Source of the DNA: Brachypodium distachyon
Taxonomy: Eukaryota > Streptophyta > Magnoliopsida > Poales > Poaceae
NCBI RefSeq assembly: GCF_000005505.3
Contig: NC_016131.3
Location: 29,193,001-29,257,000 of the forward strand
DNA length: 64,000 nt
Direction of reading: 5' to 3'
The notes below the pieces were generated by a model. That model was not told the DNA's origin and searched no databases. It saw nothing but the letters and a program-made list of their open reading frames with translations. Below, piece by piece: positions 21,501-32,245 of this stretch. Both the position numbers and the translations under genes were made by a program. Each line of letters begins with the position of its first letter. Position 1 is the stretch's first letter.

Positions 21501-24500
21501 GGGTTACCTTTCTGCAGTTCCAGTACCATATTTTGGTACTGCTGTCATCAGACACACGCCAGAGCTACTTGCGTTATACTTCTTTGTCGTTCATTGTCAA
21601 AAGGCTCTCACATTGGTCTTTGTACCTGCATTATACTTGTTATCTTGATCTTTGACATGATCTTTTTTCAATTCCAGGACTGCTTTTTTGTATCCGTCGT
21701 CATCAGAAATAGGCCAGAGCTGCACGATAAACCGGTAGCAGTTTGTCATTCTGACAATCCTAAAGGAACTGCAGAAATATCTTCTGCAAACTATCCTGCA
21801 CGAGACTATGGTGCTTTAATTTATTGGAAATCACAATTGGAGCTTAAAATCAGGTTATGTAGACACATCTGAATATATTTTATCCTTTCTGTTGTGGATT
21901 TTAGGGATAAAGGCTGGTATGTTTGTTAGAGATGCCAAAACTCGGTGCCCTCACCTGACGGTTGTTCCTTATAACTTTGATGCATATGGGGAGGTATACC
22001 TTTTAGCTTACTATGATGATCATTTCATCTTGAACTTTGTTGGGATACTGCTTTTGTGAAAATTGAGGTGCTGGAATGGAACTATTGTAGGTTGCCGACC
22101 AGTTCTATGGTATTTTGCATAAATATTGCAGCAAGGTTCAGGTTTGTACTGTACTATCCTTTGCTTACTCAGCATGTTTTCACGTTGATACAATCCCTAC
22201 ACGATGATTGCCCCATATACATCCACAAGTCTAACAAAGTTATTTAGGCTTTGAGCTGTGATGAAGCATTTCTGGATATGACTGAATGCTTACACGATAA
22301 TCCAGAGGAAGTTACACAGAGAATGAGAAATGAGATTTTTGGTACAACAAAGTGCACTGCTAGTGCAGGTATGGCTGAAAACATGCTCCTAGCCCGTTTA
22401 GCCACCAGATCTGCAAAGCCGAATGGACAGTTATTTATTTCATCTGAGAAGGTATGTGTTCATCTTGATTGTACCCATGCTTACCTTTGTATGTACTAGC
22501 TGAATTGAATGACGGTTCTCTTTGGAACAAAATTTTGTAGGAATTTTACCTATTTCCCGCATGTTTCTTGCACTTGAAACGAGCCTTTACAGTTGATTGC
22601 AACTGAGAGGTTAACCACAATTGCTTGTTGACTAAGAGTGCATGTGCTATTGTTTAGTAAATGTTACCTGTAATTTTTCTCTGGGCATATTAAATCTGAT
22701 GAACTATGCCGTAGACTATTAATGGCTATTCAGCTTGGGAGTACGCGGTAAATAAGAAACAACCTTGGGAGTTTGTGACTTTGTGTCATGTACATATTTT
22801 TGTGGACAATTATTGAGTGTTGATTTAGTTTTGGTTCAAGACTTCAGATTACTAGTGGTATCTGGTTATCCTTTCAGTTACTGTGTTATTTGAGTTTAAT
22901 GATTTCACTTTAGTCTTTACATATAGTTCAGTATAATTCAGGACAATTAATTAGTGCAAGGATTGTCCTTCTTATTATGGCACAGTTTTGTTTTCTTGCT
23001 TAATCGGCTATCGATTCCAAGGAAATGAAATTTCTCTGAGCATCATTGTTACAGGCTGATGATTATTTGAATACCCTCCCTATCAAAGCACTTCCAGGCA
23101 TCGGTTATACTGTTTCTGCTAAACTGAAATGCAAAGAAGTTGAGTACTGTGGTCAGCTTCGCAACATTTCAAAGGTTTGTCTACGTTATCTTTGTGTGGT
23201 TTAACATATAGTCATCCGCTCCCTTCAATGAAATTAAGAAGTGCATGGTCGAGTGGTTTACAAGTTTACTTATGCTTGCTTGACTGCATTTTACTAATAT
23301 TGAATCGAACGAATATCAGTTCATCTTTGATATCTGCTATGCAATGACCATATCCATTTTCATAATCTCTAATCTCTAGGTCTATGCATGGTTTCTACTT
23401 TCTTTACTGATTCCATTCAACAAACTTTACTACCATGCAACCCTTCTTATGTAGGATGCTCTCCAAAAGGACTTCGGAAAAAAGATTAGTAACATGTTAT
23501 GGAGCTATTGCAGAGGAATTGATCATTCTGTTGTTGAAGCTGTTCAGGTAGAAGCATTCTAGTTACTTTTTCTGTTGAGAGAACCTGCACTTCTATTGTC
23601 AAGGTGCCATTTTTTCGTGGGAACATGCATATTTGATGCCAGTTTTGTATTATGTTTGCATAACTAACCATGGTATCTTGTAACTGTTATGCTGTTAGCT
23701 CATTGTTTCAAACGCCTTGAATTAATTGCATTTTACTGTTGTTTTTGCCTGATTTGAATTTCTAACCAATTTCATATTGACATGCAGTATGCCTTCTTAA
23801 TACAAGGGAACAAGAGCACCCCCAAAATTCTAAGAGTTGCTTTTCCAAACATATCCTTAGGAAGAAATTAATCACATGAAGGATGCAATAGATATGAAAT
23901 CAGATTAATATTGCTAATTTCGTGCACATCACAATAAAATGTGGAAGATAATATTTCTTAAAGACGTAGAAAGTGTGCTACAATACATTCTCCTTTTCTC
24001 ACAGATTGTAGCTGTCACAAACTTGGAATTACGAAAGGCATAGGGGAAAACGAAATATTATGTAAATGCTAATTTTTTCGCTTTTCAGCATTGCTTCCTT
24101 CCTGCAAATATGGATCACACCTTTTTGATTGGTTTTGAAAAATGATGCTTTCCTCCTAGCTTCTGCGCGTAGAATAGATTGTTTGCTGAAATGCAACTGT
24201 GTAATATGGCATTGCGTTAGTAAGAGCTGAACATAGCGTGTGCAATTAGACATGCTAGGACTTTTTATTTACTGCGAGCAAGGAAATGCTAGGACTAATG
24301 TGGTCTCCAAGTATAGTACTCCCTCCAGCCAGAATTACTTGTCGAAATATTACATGTATCTAGACGCTTTTTAAACATAGATACATCCATATTTGGGCAA
24401 ATTTGAGACAAGTAATATGGGTCAGAGGGAGTAGTTCTTTTGAATTGAATTAGCTGTTGACATGGATGCAGTATTTGCTTCTTACAGGGATCAAATGGCT

Positions 24501-27500
24501 TGATTTTATCGCTGATATTTAGCAGGAACTATGTTGATTTTAGTCATCCTTTCTTTTGGAATGGGATGCCCTGAGTTTTTTTTGCTTCACATATAATACA
24601 GGAAACGAAGTCAGTTGGTGCTGAAGTCAATTGGGGAGTCAGATTTAACGAGAACAAAGATGTGCCCCTTTCAACTTTTCTGTTATGTGTCATTTTTAAT
24701 GCTACGCCTTTTTGTGTTTAATATTTTTATTCTCTGCAGGCGGATAACTTTCTTGTTAACCTCAGCAAGGAGGTTTCTTTACGCTTACAAGGATGTGGAC
24801 TACAGGGCCGTACCATTACCCTTAAGGTTGTTTCTATTGATTACAAATCCTCTCTCCACTTCCGTGGCAATTGGTTGATGGTTCATAAACTATATATTCT
24901 GCCTTGAAGGTGAAAACAAGAAGGAAGGGTGCTGGAGAGCCAGTAAAGTTTATGGGGTGTGGTGACTGCGAAACCATGAGCCGTTCCACCACAGTAAGGG
25001 TTAAATTGTGCATGTGGATAGATCGAGTTGTGTCATTGTGTTGTAATTTTAACTTCTTTTTGCCTTTCTGCATCAATATGTTATTTGTGTCGTGGTGTTA
25101 TTATTTTCACCATTTTGCAGCAAGGGTTAGGCAAGTATTTATCCTAAAACAAGTTCTCAGTTCTTAGTGCGCATGTGTTTTACCTGTTTTTTCTGTTGCA
25201 TTCTAATGCGAAATGTGATATTTTTTATCACTGTTTTTGTAATCTTTTCCGATGCTGTTTCAAAGATAACAGGTGCAACTGACAGTTTAGTCACCCTTCA
25301 GAGAATTGCAAGGCAATTGTTTGCAGCTTTTCATGTTGGTAAGGTTGGCGCATTCTTTTTCATATCTGATATACACCCTTGTAGACTCTGCCATAAAAGT
25401 CTAGCCTTCTGTTGCGGTTACTTTGTTAAAGACTAAGTTCTGCAATGCCATATTCTAGATGTGAAGGAAGTTCGGGGAGTTGGACTTAAAATGTCGAAGC
25501 TTGAGCATGCAGATTCAGCTCGGGGAGGTATCTTGTAACTATTCAAATTTTCATATATCCGTTTCTCTCTCTAATGTTTAACACCCTTTTGGCCTTAGTA
25601 TAAATCCGTCTTGCTATTCGCATCCGGATAACTAAAAATACTGGCAGGAGTTGGGCCTGAAATCACAGGCGCAAGTTAACCATTTTGAAAGTGGCTATGG
25701 TGCTTAGGAAGTTTTTTTGTTAGTTCTGACAAATTTAAGAGTACTGCTGAAGATAATGTGTATATCATTGCTGGAATAAACAGCTCTGTTGTGCTACAAC
25801 TACTGGCAGGGGTGCATCCAGCAAAAAATTCCACTGGGGTTATTCTATTAAATATGTAATATAGTCATTGCCTACTTACAGGTGCCATTTTTATTTCTAA
25901 AGAGGATTCAGATTTGTACTGTCATCAGCTAGTCATTTGGGTCAAATGACCCCAATGCTTAGATGCTGGATCCACCCCTGACTACAGGTTTAACATCCAG
26001 CACATAAAGCCATAAAGGCTTGAGTGCTCTCACCAAACTAGATAGCATCTGTGAATAGCTATTGCACAAAATAAGTATGATTTCCTCTGTTTGGAAATAC
26101 AATGCACATTTTGTCTTGCACATGACCAACGAGATATCAGAAGTGAGTAGACTATATCTGATATTTTCTCTAAAGTACTACCCCCTCCGATCCATAATAA
26201 GTGTCGGTAGATTTAGTACGGAGTTAGTAGAAATTTGTACTAAATTTTGTACTAAATAGCCGGCACTTATTATGGATCGGAGGGAGTATATTCAATGCAA
26301 TGCATGTATGGAACACAAAGTAAAACTGGATATTTGTTAGAGGTACAGAGGGAATAGCACACTTAGTTTGCATTCGAACATGAAATATGCCTATATTTAT
26401 GAACAAGAAATATGCCTATATTTATGAACAAGAAATATGCATAATCAAGCTAATCAGTTAATGCATATGCCAGAACCACTGTAATATTTCCCACACATGT
26501 TGTTAGGGCTGAAAACAGAGCCGAATATTTGTGTCCTTTCCATGGAAAAACAGAAACCGAGAGGAAATATGGGAACGGAATTTTGCAGAACGGAAAGGAA
26601 ATGGAAATTTAGTTGCCGAAACAGAAAGGTGGGCGGAACACTGGCGGAGACGGAATATTCTGTGTCCGTACATGTGGAGTTTTTGTTTGTCTTATTTTGT
26701 AGCCTAGTCTTGTTGGACCCAACCCAAGCCCATCCGCATCGACCACATGGTAACCTAAATACCTATTTTCTCCCCCGAGTCCCCTTAGTGACCCCCTTTG
26801 CGATCCCACATCCTCCATGTCTCCATGGCACCGCCACCCTCGGCCCCCAGTCTTCCCTGGTGCTGCTGCACTGACCACTGATTGGCACGGCAGCGCTTAT
26901 GTTCTTTGTCCGATGCCTGTCCTCCACCCCTCTGACACCTACACCCCCGCTGACTTCAGTGTTCCGGCGAACACTCATTTTCATATCTGTGTCCGTATCT
27001 CATTAACCGTGTCTTTGTTTCCGGCAGTATCTGCTTCCTTATATGTTTTCGGGATTTTCATTTCTGCTTCTGCTAAAAAACCGGAAACAAATACAACAAC
27101 ACCCAATTTCGTCCGTTTTCGCTCAGTTTTCACTTTTTCAGCCCTAGTTGCTGTAGTGTTTATGTACCATTGCTTTTTAAAGCTAATCAGTTAAGTCATG
27201 TGATATCAGAAGGTGCCTTTCCAGGACATTAATGCAATAAGTTGACAACTTTTATTTCTTCCAGACCACCCTTATGACAGCTTGCCCTAGTGCTTCTTAA
27301 ATGTTTTTTTTACCAAAAATAGTGACATTGACAAAGCAGTCCAAATACTATGTCCAGGTTGCAATGTTGATAGTTTTATGCCCAAATCCTCTTAGGTGCA
27401 CTGCATGTTCTCCCTTCCCTAGCGCTTAACTGATTTTATGCACTACTTATCTTCTCATGGTTGTTATTTTTCAATGAAGCACCACAAGGGAACATGCTTA

Positions 27501-29262
27501 AATCATGGCTTGGTTCATCATCTGAGAAGCTCAAGAATCAGTGTAGGGAGGAAACCTGTTTGCTTGGAAACAATGATGATGCAGGTATCGTGCATTTCTG
27601 TTTTTCATATCAAAGGCGTTGTTTCCATCGTGTAGCAGATGCATTCTTCTGATGTCATGTTACATTATTCTTGCTTCATAGCATTGGATTTGCAAATTTT
27701 CCATCGTGTTAAAAAAACCGATTTTGACTTGTCAGAGTTTGTCTAGGAACCAGTGAGCTGCGAGCTTCGGGAAGCTCCAGACCATCATTTACGGGTGTGG
27801 CATCCCACTCATCAAAGGTGAACGTTACAAGTAATAGGTCCACCAGAGTTCCTCCTGTTGAGCTGCCACCATTATCCGAACTTGATTTGGAGGTCCTCAA
27901 GAACCTTCCTCCAGAGATAATGTCAGAAATGAATGACATGTACAAGGGAAAATTGCATGGTTTACTGGACATGACAAGCCGTGATGAAGGCAAGGAAAAC
28001 AATTCAAAATCTCATGTTTTACCTGCTGTTACTCAGAACTCCGTACCTGTTTCTAATGCAAAGTTGCATGGATATGGAGAGTGCAGAGACTCCATGCATT
28101 TGGAAAAGCAGGATGATATTAAGGTGAGCTGAATAGTAAGCTTAAAACTGGAAACATGGTGGGGGCATACAGTTCAAAACTGCTACTTGTTATCTTCATA
28201 CTTGGAACCATTCCTAGATTATTCTAATTGTTGCCATTACTCCCACAGGGAGCATCAGACGAGGAGTTCTCGGGTGTTCGAGCTGCCAATGCTTCTTGCT
28301 CAAGAGACAGTGAAGTGGTTGATGCAAAAGGTGTTACACGGCTTGATTTCATGCCTAATTCTCTAAGCCAGGCAGACTTAACAGTTCTGCAGGAATTACC
28401 TGAGGATGTCAAGGCTGATTTGTTTAATGTGCTTCCATTACATGGGCCAAGAGATCCAACATGCAGCATTTCCAATGTTACTGAAAATAAATCTCAGAGT
28501 GATGGAGGACCCGATGATCCAAAACATCCAGTGATTTGTCTTCTGCCGGGGTGGGTTGAACAGTTCAGGGTTAGCAGTTCCCTAATATTGAATGCTATTG
28601 CGGAGCAACACACAAATTCTATCTCTAGTCGACCTTTATCTTCCATTTTGGAGCATGTTTCTTCCCTTCTTCCTCTGTGTCCTAACTCAGGTAGTGAAGA
28701 ATGGAACAACACGCTTTCCTGCCTCTCTGAGCTTCTTACAGAGTACGTACACCTGAAAGTCGAGTCTGATATTGAAGAGCTGCACAAATGTTTCCGTCTT
28801 TTGAAAAGGTAAAGCATTCAATTATTCAACCATCATTAGATATGAATTTGTTGGAACATTCTTGCGGTTTTGTACAGCATAGTTACTGAAACATGAATTG
28901 ATATTAGGCGTTGCAGCCTCTCTCTCTCCCAGAGGGATGTAATTAGTCATGAAACTGCATTGTTACTGTTAATTACTGAGCTTCTCATTGTAGGTTCTCG
29001 TCGGTATCTGATCTATTTCTGGAATTGCATGATAGGATTCTTCCTTTACTGCAGGTAAAAATCGACATGTTTAATATTATCATCAGTTGTTTCAACTTAA
29101 AAGTTAACCAGCACATGTCGCCCTGCACCACATGTGCATAAATTTGCAAGGTGGATGCACCTAGGTCCGTCAGTTCAGCAATTCAGAAACTGGATATCTA
29201 ATTGCTTGGTCATTTTGTAGGATTCTGTCAGTCAGCATTATGGTGGGATACTGCATTTCTAA
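18524..29262 (+). CDS. REV1: DNA repair protein REV1 (Y-family polymerase), 21 exons
   Basis: Exons: 18524-18829, 18930-19045, 19175-19251, 19974-20500, 20823-20957, 21678-21810, 21905-21993, 22091-22141, 22248-22451, 23055-23174, 23455-23547, 24602-24661, 24740-24826, 24910-24993, 25266-25338, 25459-25527, 27480-27584, 27738-28123, 28249-28808, 28994-29054, 29221-29262. Phases agree throughout and give 1125 aa; AtREV1 is about 1100. REV1 inserts dCMP opposite abasic or damaged bases and scaffolds other translesion polymerases in the nucleus. Visible parts: BRCT (about 84-170, KPAWVVDSL), NYFKxSRLHFIGTWRNRY, catalytic motif HIDMDCFF (Asp386/Asp388), SCDEAF (Asp483/Glu484), little-finger CGDCETMSRS, two ubiquitin-binding motifs (about 820-842 and 940-966) and the C-terminal helical domain. 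Intron 4 is GC-AG. The exon 3/4 junction encodes Cys where I recall Trp. The in-frame ATG at 18431 is an alternative start. The exon 3, 12 and 15 borders are the least certain. Confidence 0.93.
24319..24431. mobile_element. Stowaway MITE in REV1 intron 11
   Basis: A 113-bp element with ends CTCCCTCCAGCCAGAATTAC and GTAATATGGGTCAGAGGGAG and TA at 24317-24318 and 24432-24433. It lies well away from both splice sites of the intron. Confidence 0.88.
25807..25980. mobile_element. hAT-type MITE in REV1 intron 16
   Basis: A 174-bp element begins CAGGGGTGCATCCAGCA and ends TGCTGGATCCACCCCTG, which is a near-perfect terminal inverted repeat. The flanking 8-mers are ACTACTGG (25799-25806) and ACTACAGG (25981-25988), identical at 7 of 8 positions. 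An 8-bp target duplication and CAGGGG ends are hAT hallmarks. There is no coding capacity. Confidence 0.88.
26181..26286. mobile_element. Stowaway MITE in REV1 intron 16
   Basis: A 106-bp, nearly perfect fold-back. It starts CCCCCTCCGATCCATAATAA and ends TTATTATGGATCGGAGGGAG, with TA at 26179-26180 and 26287-26288. The near-identity of the arms suggests recent activity. Confidence 0.92.
26382..26440. repeat. 25-bp tandem repeat in REV1 intron 16
   Basis: Two perfect copies of a 25-bp unit (26382-26406 and 26407-26431, beginning GAAATATGCCTATATTTATG) are followed by a partial third (26432-26440). The exact identity indicates a recent slippage event. Confidence 0.9.
26504..27146. mobile_element. 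Non-autonomous hAT-like element in REV1 intron 16
   Basis: The ends are TAGGGCTGAAAAC at the left and TTTTTCAGCCCTA at the right, inverted with respect to each other. Subterminal zones are rich in CGGAAA/TTTCCG-type motifs on opposite strands, as in hAT elements. The flanking 8-mers CATGTTGT and GTTGCTGT match at only 5 of 8 positions, so the target duplication is weak. Internal open frames show no transposase domain. It is about 643 bp. Confidence 0.6.
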
Positions 29263-29420
29263 TGAAGTTCAGGTGATACTAACAATTACGCGATAGAAAA
29301 GATTGGAGTGGTGCTGCTGTGCTGGTCTCTTTGTGCCATTGTTTTTCAACGGTGAAGCTGCCGCCATCACGCTACTTAACCATGGAGTGCGATTGGTTCT
29401 CCTTGTCTGCGGATATTGAC
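29263..29420 (+). other. Start of REV1 3' untranslated region
   Basis: The sequence directly follows the REV1 stop (TAA, 29260-29262). No polyadenylation signal can be fixed. The duplicated segment that also carries the Med26-like gene begins at about 29421, so the 3' UTR probably runs into that repeat. Confidence 0.4.
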
Positions 29421-29947
29421 TGAATCAGGGTTCTGAATGCCAGCCCTGTTGCTGCGTCATTTAGGAGGGGATCATGTACACATGTAAATATTACTTTCTG
29501 CATGAACGATGCCATGAGCTCGCGTTTTTGTTCTTCGAAACTAACTTGGCCTATTCACGTTTCAAATCCTTGATGTTACGCAAACCTTGTAATATGCCAT
29601 TTCAGATCATGACGAGGCAACTGACACCCGTGTGAAATTTGGAATACACCGGTCCAGCTTGTATGCAATCTGTGTTGAGAACATTTCTGATCCTTGGATG
29701 AATGTATATGTATGACGTACTATTCAGTTCAATCTCGTTCTATGTCAAGACTAGCAAATCAGAACTTGTGGCAAGTTAAATAACTCAAATTGCCAATTGG
29801 AATTCGGACAGGAGAGTTCAAACTGCAAAAGGTACAGAGCTCGAAATGGAGCTTTATTGACTACTTAAGGAAACAGTTACAATCACGAGCATCCAATTGC
29901 TCGATGAAGCTAATTGGAGCAACAAAATACCACAGAACAGTACCATT

Positions 29948-30132
29948 ATGTACAATGCAAGATGTCTGGGTGGTGCTTAGAAAAATTAACCGGTTTTTGT
30001 TAAGCACTGATGCTTATTTAGACTAAACAGATGCCTAACTTGGCACCTCCTCTATACAAATAAGCACTAGTGCTTAAAAAAATGTTTGGTTTATTTTCGT
30101 AAGCACCTGTCTTAGCACCTTGCATTGTACAT
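29948..30132. mobile_element. MITE with TGTACAATGCAAG ends
   Basis: The left end ATGTACAATGCAAGATG and the right end CTTGCATTGTACAT are inverted repeats. The interior also pairs GTGCTTAGA/TAAGCAC motifs. Unit B lacks this stretch: its sequence passes from CAGAACAGTACAATGCG straight to the CATCTTTC block. The superfamily is not assigned and no clear target duplication was seen. Confidence 0.6.
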
Positions 30133-30184
30133 GCTCTAATGCGTCATCTTTCGACTACATCTTTCTCAACATGACTACTCTCCT

Positions 30185-30327
30185 TTTTTTTATTTAATCA
30201 AAGGGTTTTCCCAGTTTCATTAATGAAACCATATATAGTTATTACAAGGAGTCTTAACATAAAAACTGGAATAAGACTACCAGCAACAGATCTCTGAGAC
30301 ATGATCAGGAAGATACTAGGCCTATTA
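30185..30327 (-). mobile_element. Short poly(A)-type retroelement insertion (truncated LINE or SINE)
   Basis: The insert is about 143 bp and is bounded by direct repeats CATGACTACTCTCCT (30170-30184) and CATGACTAGTCTCCT (30328-30342), 14 of 15 identical. It starts with a T-run, the poly(A) tail of an element lying on the minus strand. Unit B has one uninterrupted copy of the target (near 34249-34263), a paralogous empty site. A tail plus a 15-bp target duplication points to LINE-driven insertion. Confidence 0.8.
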
Positions 30328-30367
30328 CATGACTAGTCTCCTAGCTAGAGCCCTAAGCCCCTAAACC

Positions 30368-31192
30368 CTATGAAGCAAGCCTGGAGACGGAGATGGTCTT
30401 CTTGACCATCATGGAGCTCCCGCACTTTGCTCGGCTCCTCTCCTTGATGATCGGGTGCATCTTTCGCTGCCTCTGCTTCAGCATCTCCGGCGCCTCCACG
30501 ACTTGTATCCTGCGCTGCCGCTTCGCGTTCTCCGCTTCTTGGTACCCTTCCTGGAACTTGCGCTTTGTGGCCTCCATGATCGTGTCGGCAGAGCAGAGCC
30601 CGGCACGGTCGCCGCGGACGACGCTAACGGCGGGAGCGGGAGACACCTTCTTCGGCAGCGGCGCCTCTTTGATTTTCATCATCTTCTTGGCTGTCGTCTC
30701 GAGGATCTTGCTGGCGGCCGGTTTCTTGGTTGCAGGGACATGCTGTTGGCCGGCGACGGTCTTCTTGTTGCTGGGCAGCGGAATCTGGTCCAGATTCTCC
30801 ATGGCCGCTTGGACCGTGACGAGTTCGTCCTGGACCGACGCCCTCCACCGGCTCATGATGCCGCTGGCGAGGACGCGAACTCGCTCCGAGTCGTGCTTCA
30901 GCAGAGCGCCGACGGCCTTGGCGAGATCGGTGGTGGCAAGAACCGTCGGCATCGCAGGAACGAGCCGCAGCGTCTCGAGGGATTCGGCCATGACCTCGTC
31001 GAGGACGAGGCAGAGCCGCTCGGCCTCGCGGGCGTCGTCCGTGGCGTTGCAGAGCAGCTCCAAGATGTCTCCCCTGATGCGCCGGAACTCGTCGCGGCAG
31101 AGGTCAGGGTCGGCGGCCTCGATCGCGGCGTCGATGCTGGCGAAGGCGGCGAAGAAGGGCTTCCAGCGGCGGAAAGGGCTCTGCGCGGCCAT
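30368..31192 (-). CDS. TFIIS N-terminal/Med26-like protein, copy A
   Basis: An intronless gene of 274 aa. A TFIIS N-terminal (LW) helical domain lies at about residues 70-140 (LETLRLVPAMPTVL...LAKAVGALLKHDSERVRVLASGIMSRW). It is followed by a disordered Lys/Pro-rich linker and a basic tail with KRKFQEGYQEAENAKRQRRIQV and a KQRQRKMHPIIKERSRAK segment likely to act in nuclear import. This is the layout of plant proteins annotated as probable Mediator subunit 26-like, which bind elongation factors or RNA polymerase II complexes. I place the start at MAAQSP (31190-31192) because copy B starts there too; an in-frame ATG further upstream (31216) is possible. Copy B at 34273-35079 is a diverged paralogue, both frames are intact, and most differences are in the linker. 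REV1 lies convergent on the other strand. Confidence 0.85.
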   Translation of the reverse strand: MAAQSPFRRWKPFFAAFASIDAAIEAADPDLCRDEFRRIRGDILELLCNATDDAREAERLCLVLDEVMAESLETLRLVPAMPTVLATTDLAKAVGALLKHDSERVRVLASGIMSRWRASVQDELVTVQAAMENLDQIPLPSNKKTVAGQQHVPATKKPAASKILETTAKKMMKIKEAPLPKKVSPAPAVSVVRGDRAGLCSADTIMEATKRKFQEGYQEAENAKRQRRIQVVEAPEMLKQRQRKMHPIIKERSRAKCGSSMMVKKTISVSRLAS

Positions 31193-31305
31193 GGCGACAG
31201 GCGAACGCGAGAGCACGAATCTGGGGCTTGGATGGATCGACAGCAGGTGGCTTGAGGAGGAAGGGATTAAGGGAACTTCGCAATTCGGCTGATGGATCTC
31301 CTCAG

Positions 31306-31312
31306 CTTATAT
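31306..31312 (-). promoter_or_regulatory. TATA box of Med26-like copy A
   Basis: The minus strand reads ATATAAG about 115 bases upstream of the ATG. The same box with its downstream sequence (GCTGAGGAGATCCATCAGCC) is kept in copy B, which suggests selection on the core promoter or simple shared origin. Confidence 0.6.
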
Positions 31313-31484
31313 CGAGAATCGGGAGTACGAGTAATGCTCGAAGTCGGACTCAGAGCAAGGAAGCGCGTGCTTCAGACCTCCTGTCCGAATTGAATCGGGT
31401 TCAAGAATAAACCGCAGACGCACGCGCGCAGCCATGTGTTGCGCGGGCGCTACGTAAACTTGGTCGGCTTCCATGGCATCGAGC

Positions 31485-32015
31485 CTGACAGCGGACAGCC
31501 TGAGCCATGTCCTACAGGAGCTCCTGAGCCGACGACGGCAAGTGTTTGCTCGTGGTTTTGGACGGGCTATTCACCAGCGACGGTCGTGGTGCTCCAGCGT
31601 GCCCGTGGTTTGGTTTGCAGGCACCATGCCACGCTTGGCATCCAAGCGTGCAAATCCAAATCAATTTACCAAATATGAACGGATTTTTCTCGAGTTAGAT
31701 ATGACAAGACGACTGTCAGTCTGTCATGATTCAGTTTATTCACTTAAGAGTTGCACGGCGCTTAGTTTTTGTTAGCTAGTCGGCAGAGGCCAGCGACGCG
31801 CTATAATGGTTTGGAAGTAGTCCCGCTAAAACTATGATGATTTAGCGCTAAACAGAAGAAATGCTAATAGCCCAACAAACTGGACATGATTTAGAGCTAA
31901 ATCTTCATCACCGAACCAAAAACATCGGCCCAAGGGATCGTTCGTCCGGCCCATTCCCGATTCCCTCTTTTGCCCTTTGTAAATCACCACGTGAACCTAG
32001 CCTCGTTCCCGGCTA
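31485..32015. other. Spacer after unit A, nothing recognised
   Basis: Open frames at 31436-31775 show no domains. The part near 31.8-31.9 kb contains repeated ATGATTTAG.GCTAAA motifs, possibly an old transposon end. Confidence 0.3.
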
Positions 32016-32150
32016 CTCTTCTCTCTAAAAATTCCGTCCAACAAAAAATGTCTCAACTTTAACTAAATTTGAATGCATCTATACACTAAGTCATGTTTAA
32101 ATACATTCAAATTTTGACAAACTTGAGATATTTTTGTTGGACGAAAAGAG
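32016..32150. mobile_element. Stowaway-like MITE
   Basis: A 135-bp element, TA at 32014-32015 and 32151-32152. The left arm contains CCGTCCAACAAAAAATGTCT and the right arm TTTTTGTTGGACGAAAAGAG; the interior folds back through TTTGAATGCA and ATACATTCAAA. It is related to the small nested element at 6463-6541. Confidence 0.8.
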
Positions 32151-32245
32151 TAGTTGAGTCCAGTGGACGATTTGCAACGGCATCATTACATGTGATATAC
32201 AAATAAGAATCTATTCAAATCCAAATCGCTTAGGACAATCTCTAA

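Larger units (their letters stand above)
29421..31484. repeat. Segmental duplication, unit A (Med26-like gene and flanks)
   Basis: This is paired with unit B at about 33729-35412. Colinear blocks include AAATATTACTT...ACATGAACGATG, GGAATTCGGACAG, CGAAATGGAGCTTTATTG, CACGAGCATCCAATTGCTCG, the whole coding region, the TATA region, GACTCAGAGCAAGGAAG and the far right block ending GGTCGG.TTCCATGGC. Unit A is longer mainly because of two insertions, at about 29.95-30.13 and 30.18-30.33 kb. Edges are approximate and set by where alignment by eye fails. Confidence 0.88.

Noticed and set aside
30393..31292. 299-aa and 266-aa plus-strand open frames over Med26-like copy A
   Set aside because: Same shadow appears over copy B (34301-35182), as expected for mirrored frames of a GC-rich gene. 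The minus-strand frame has the recognisable domain.
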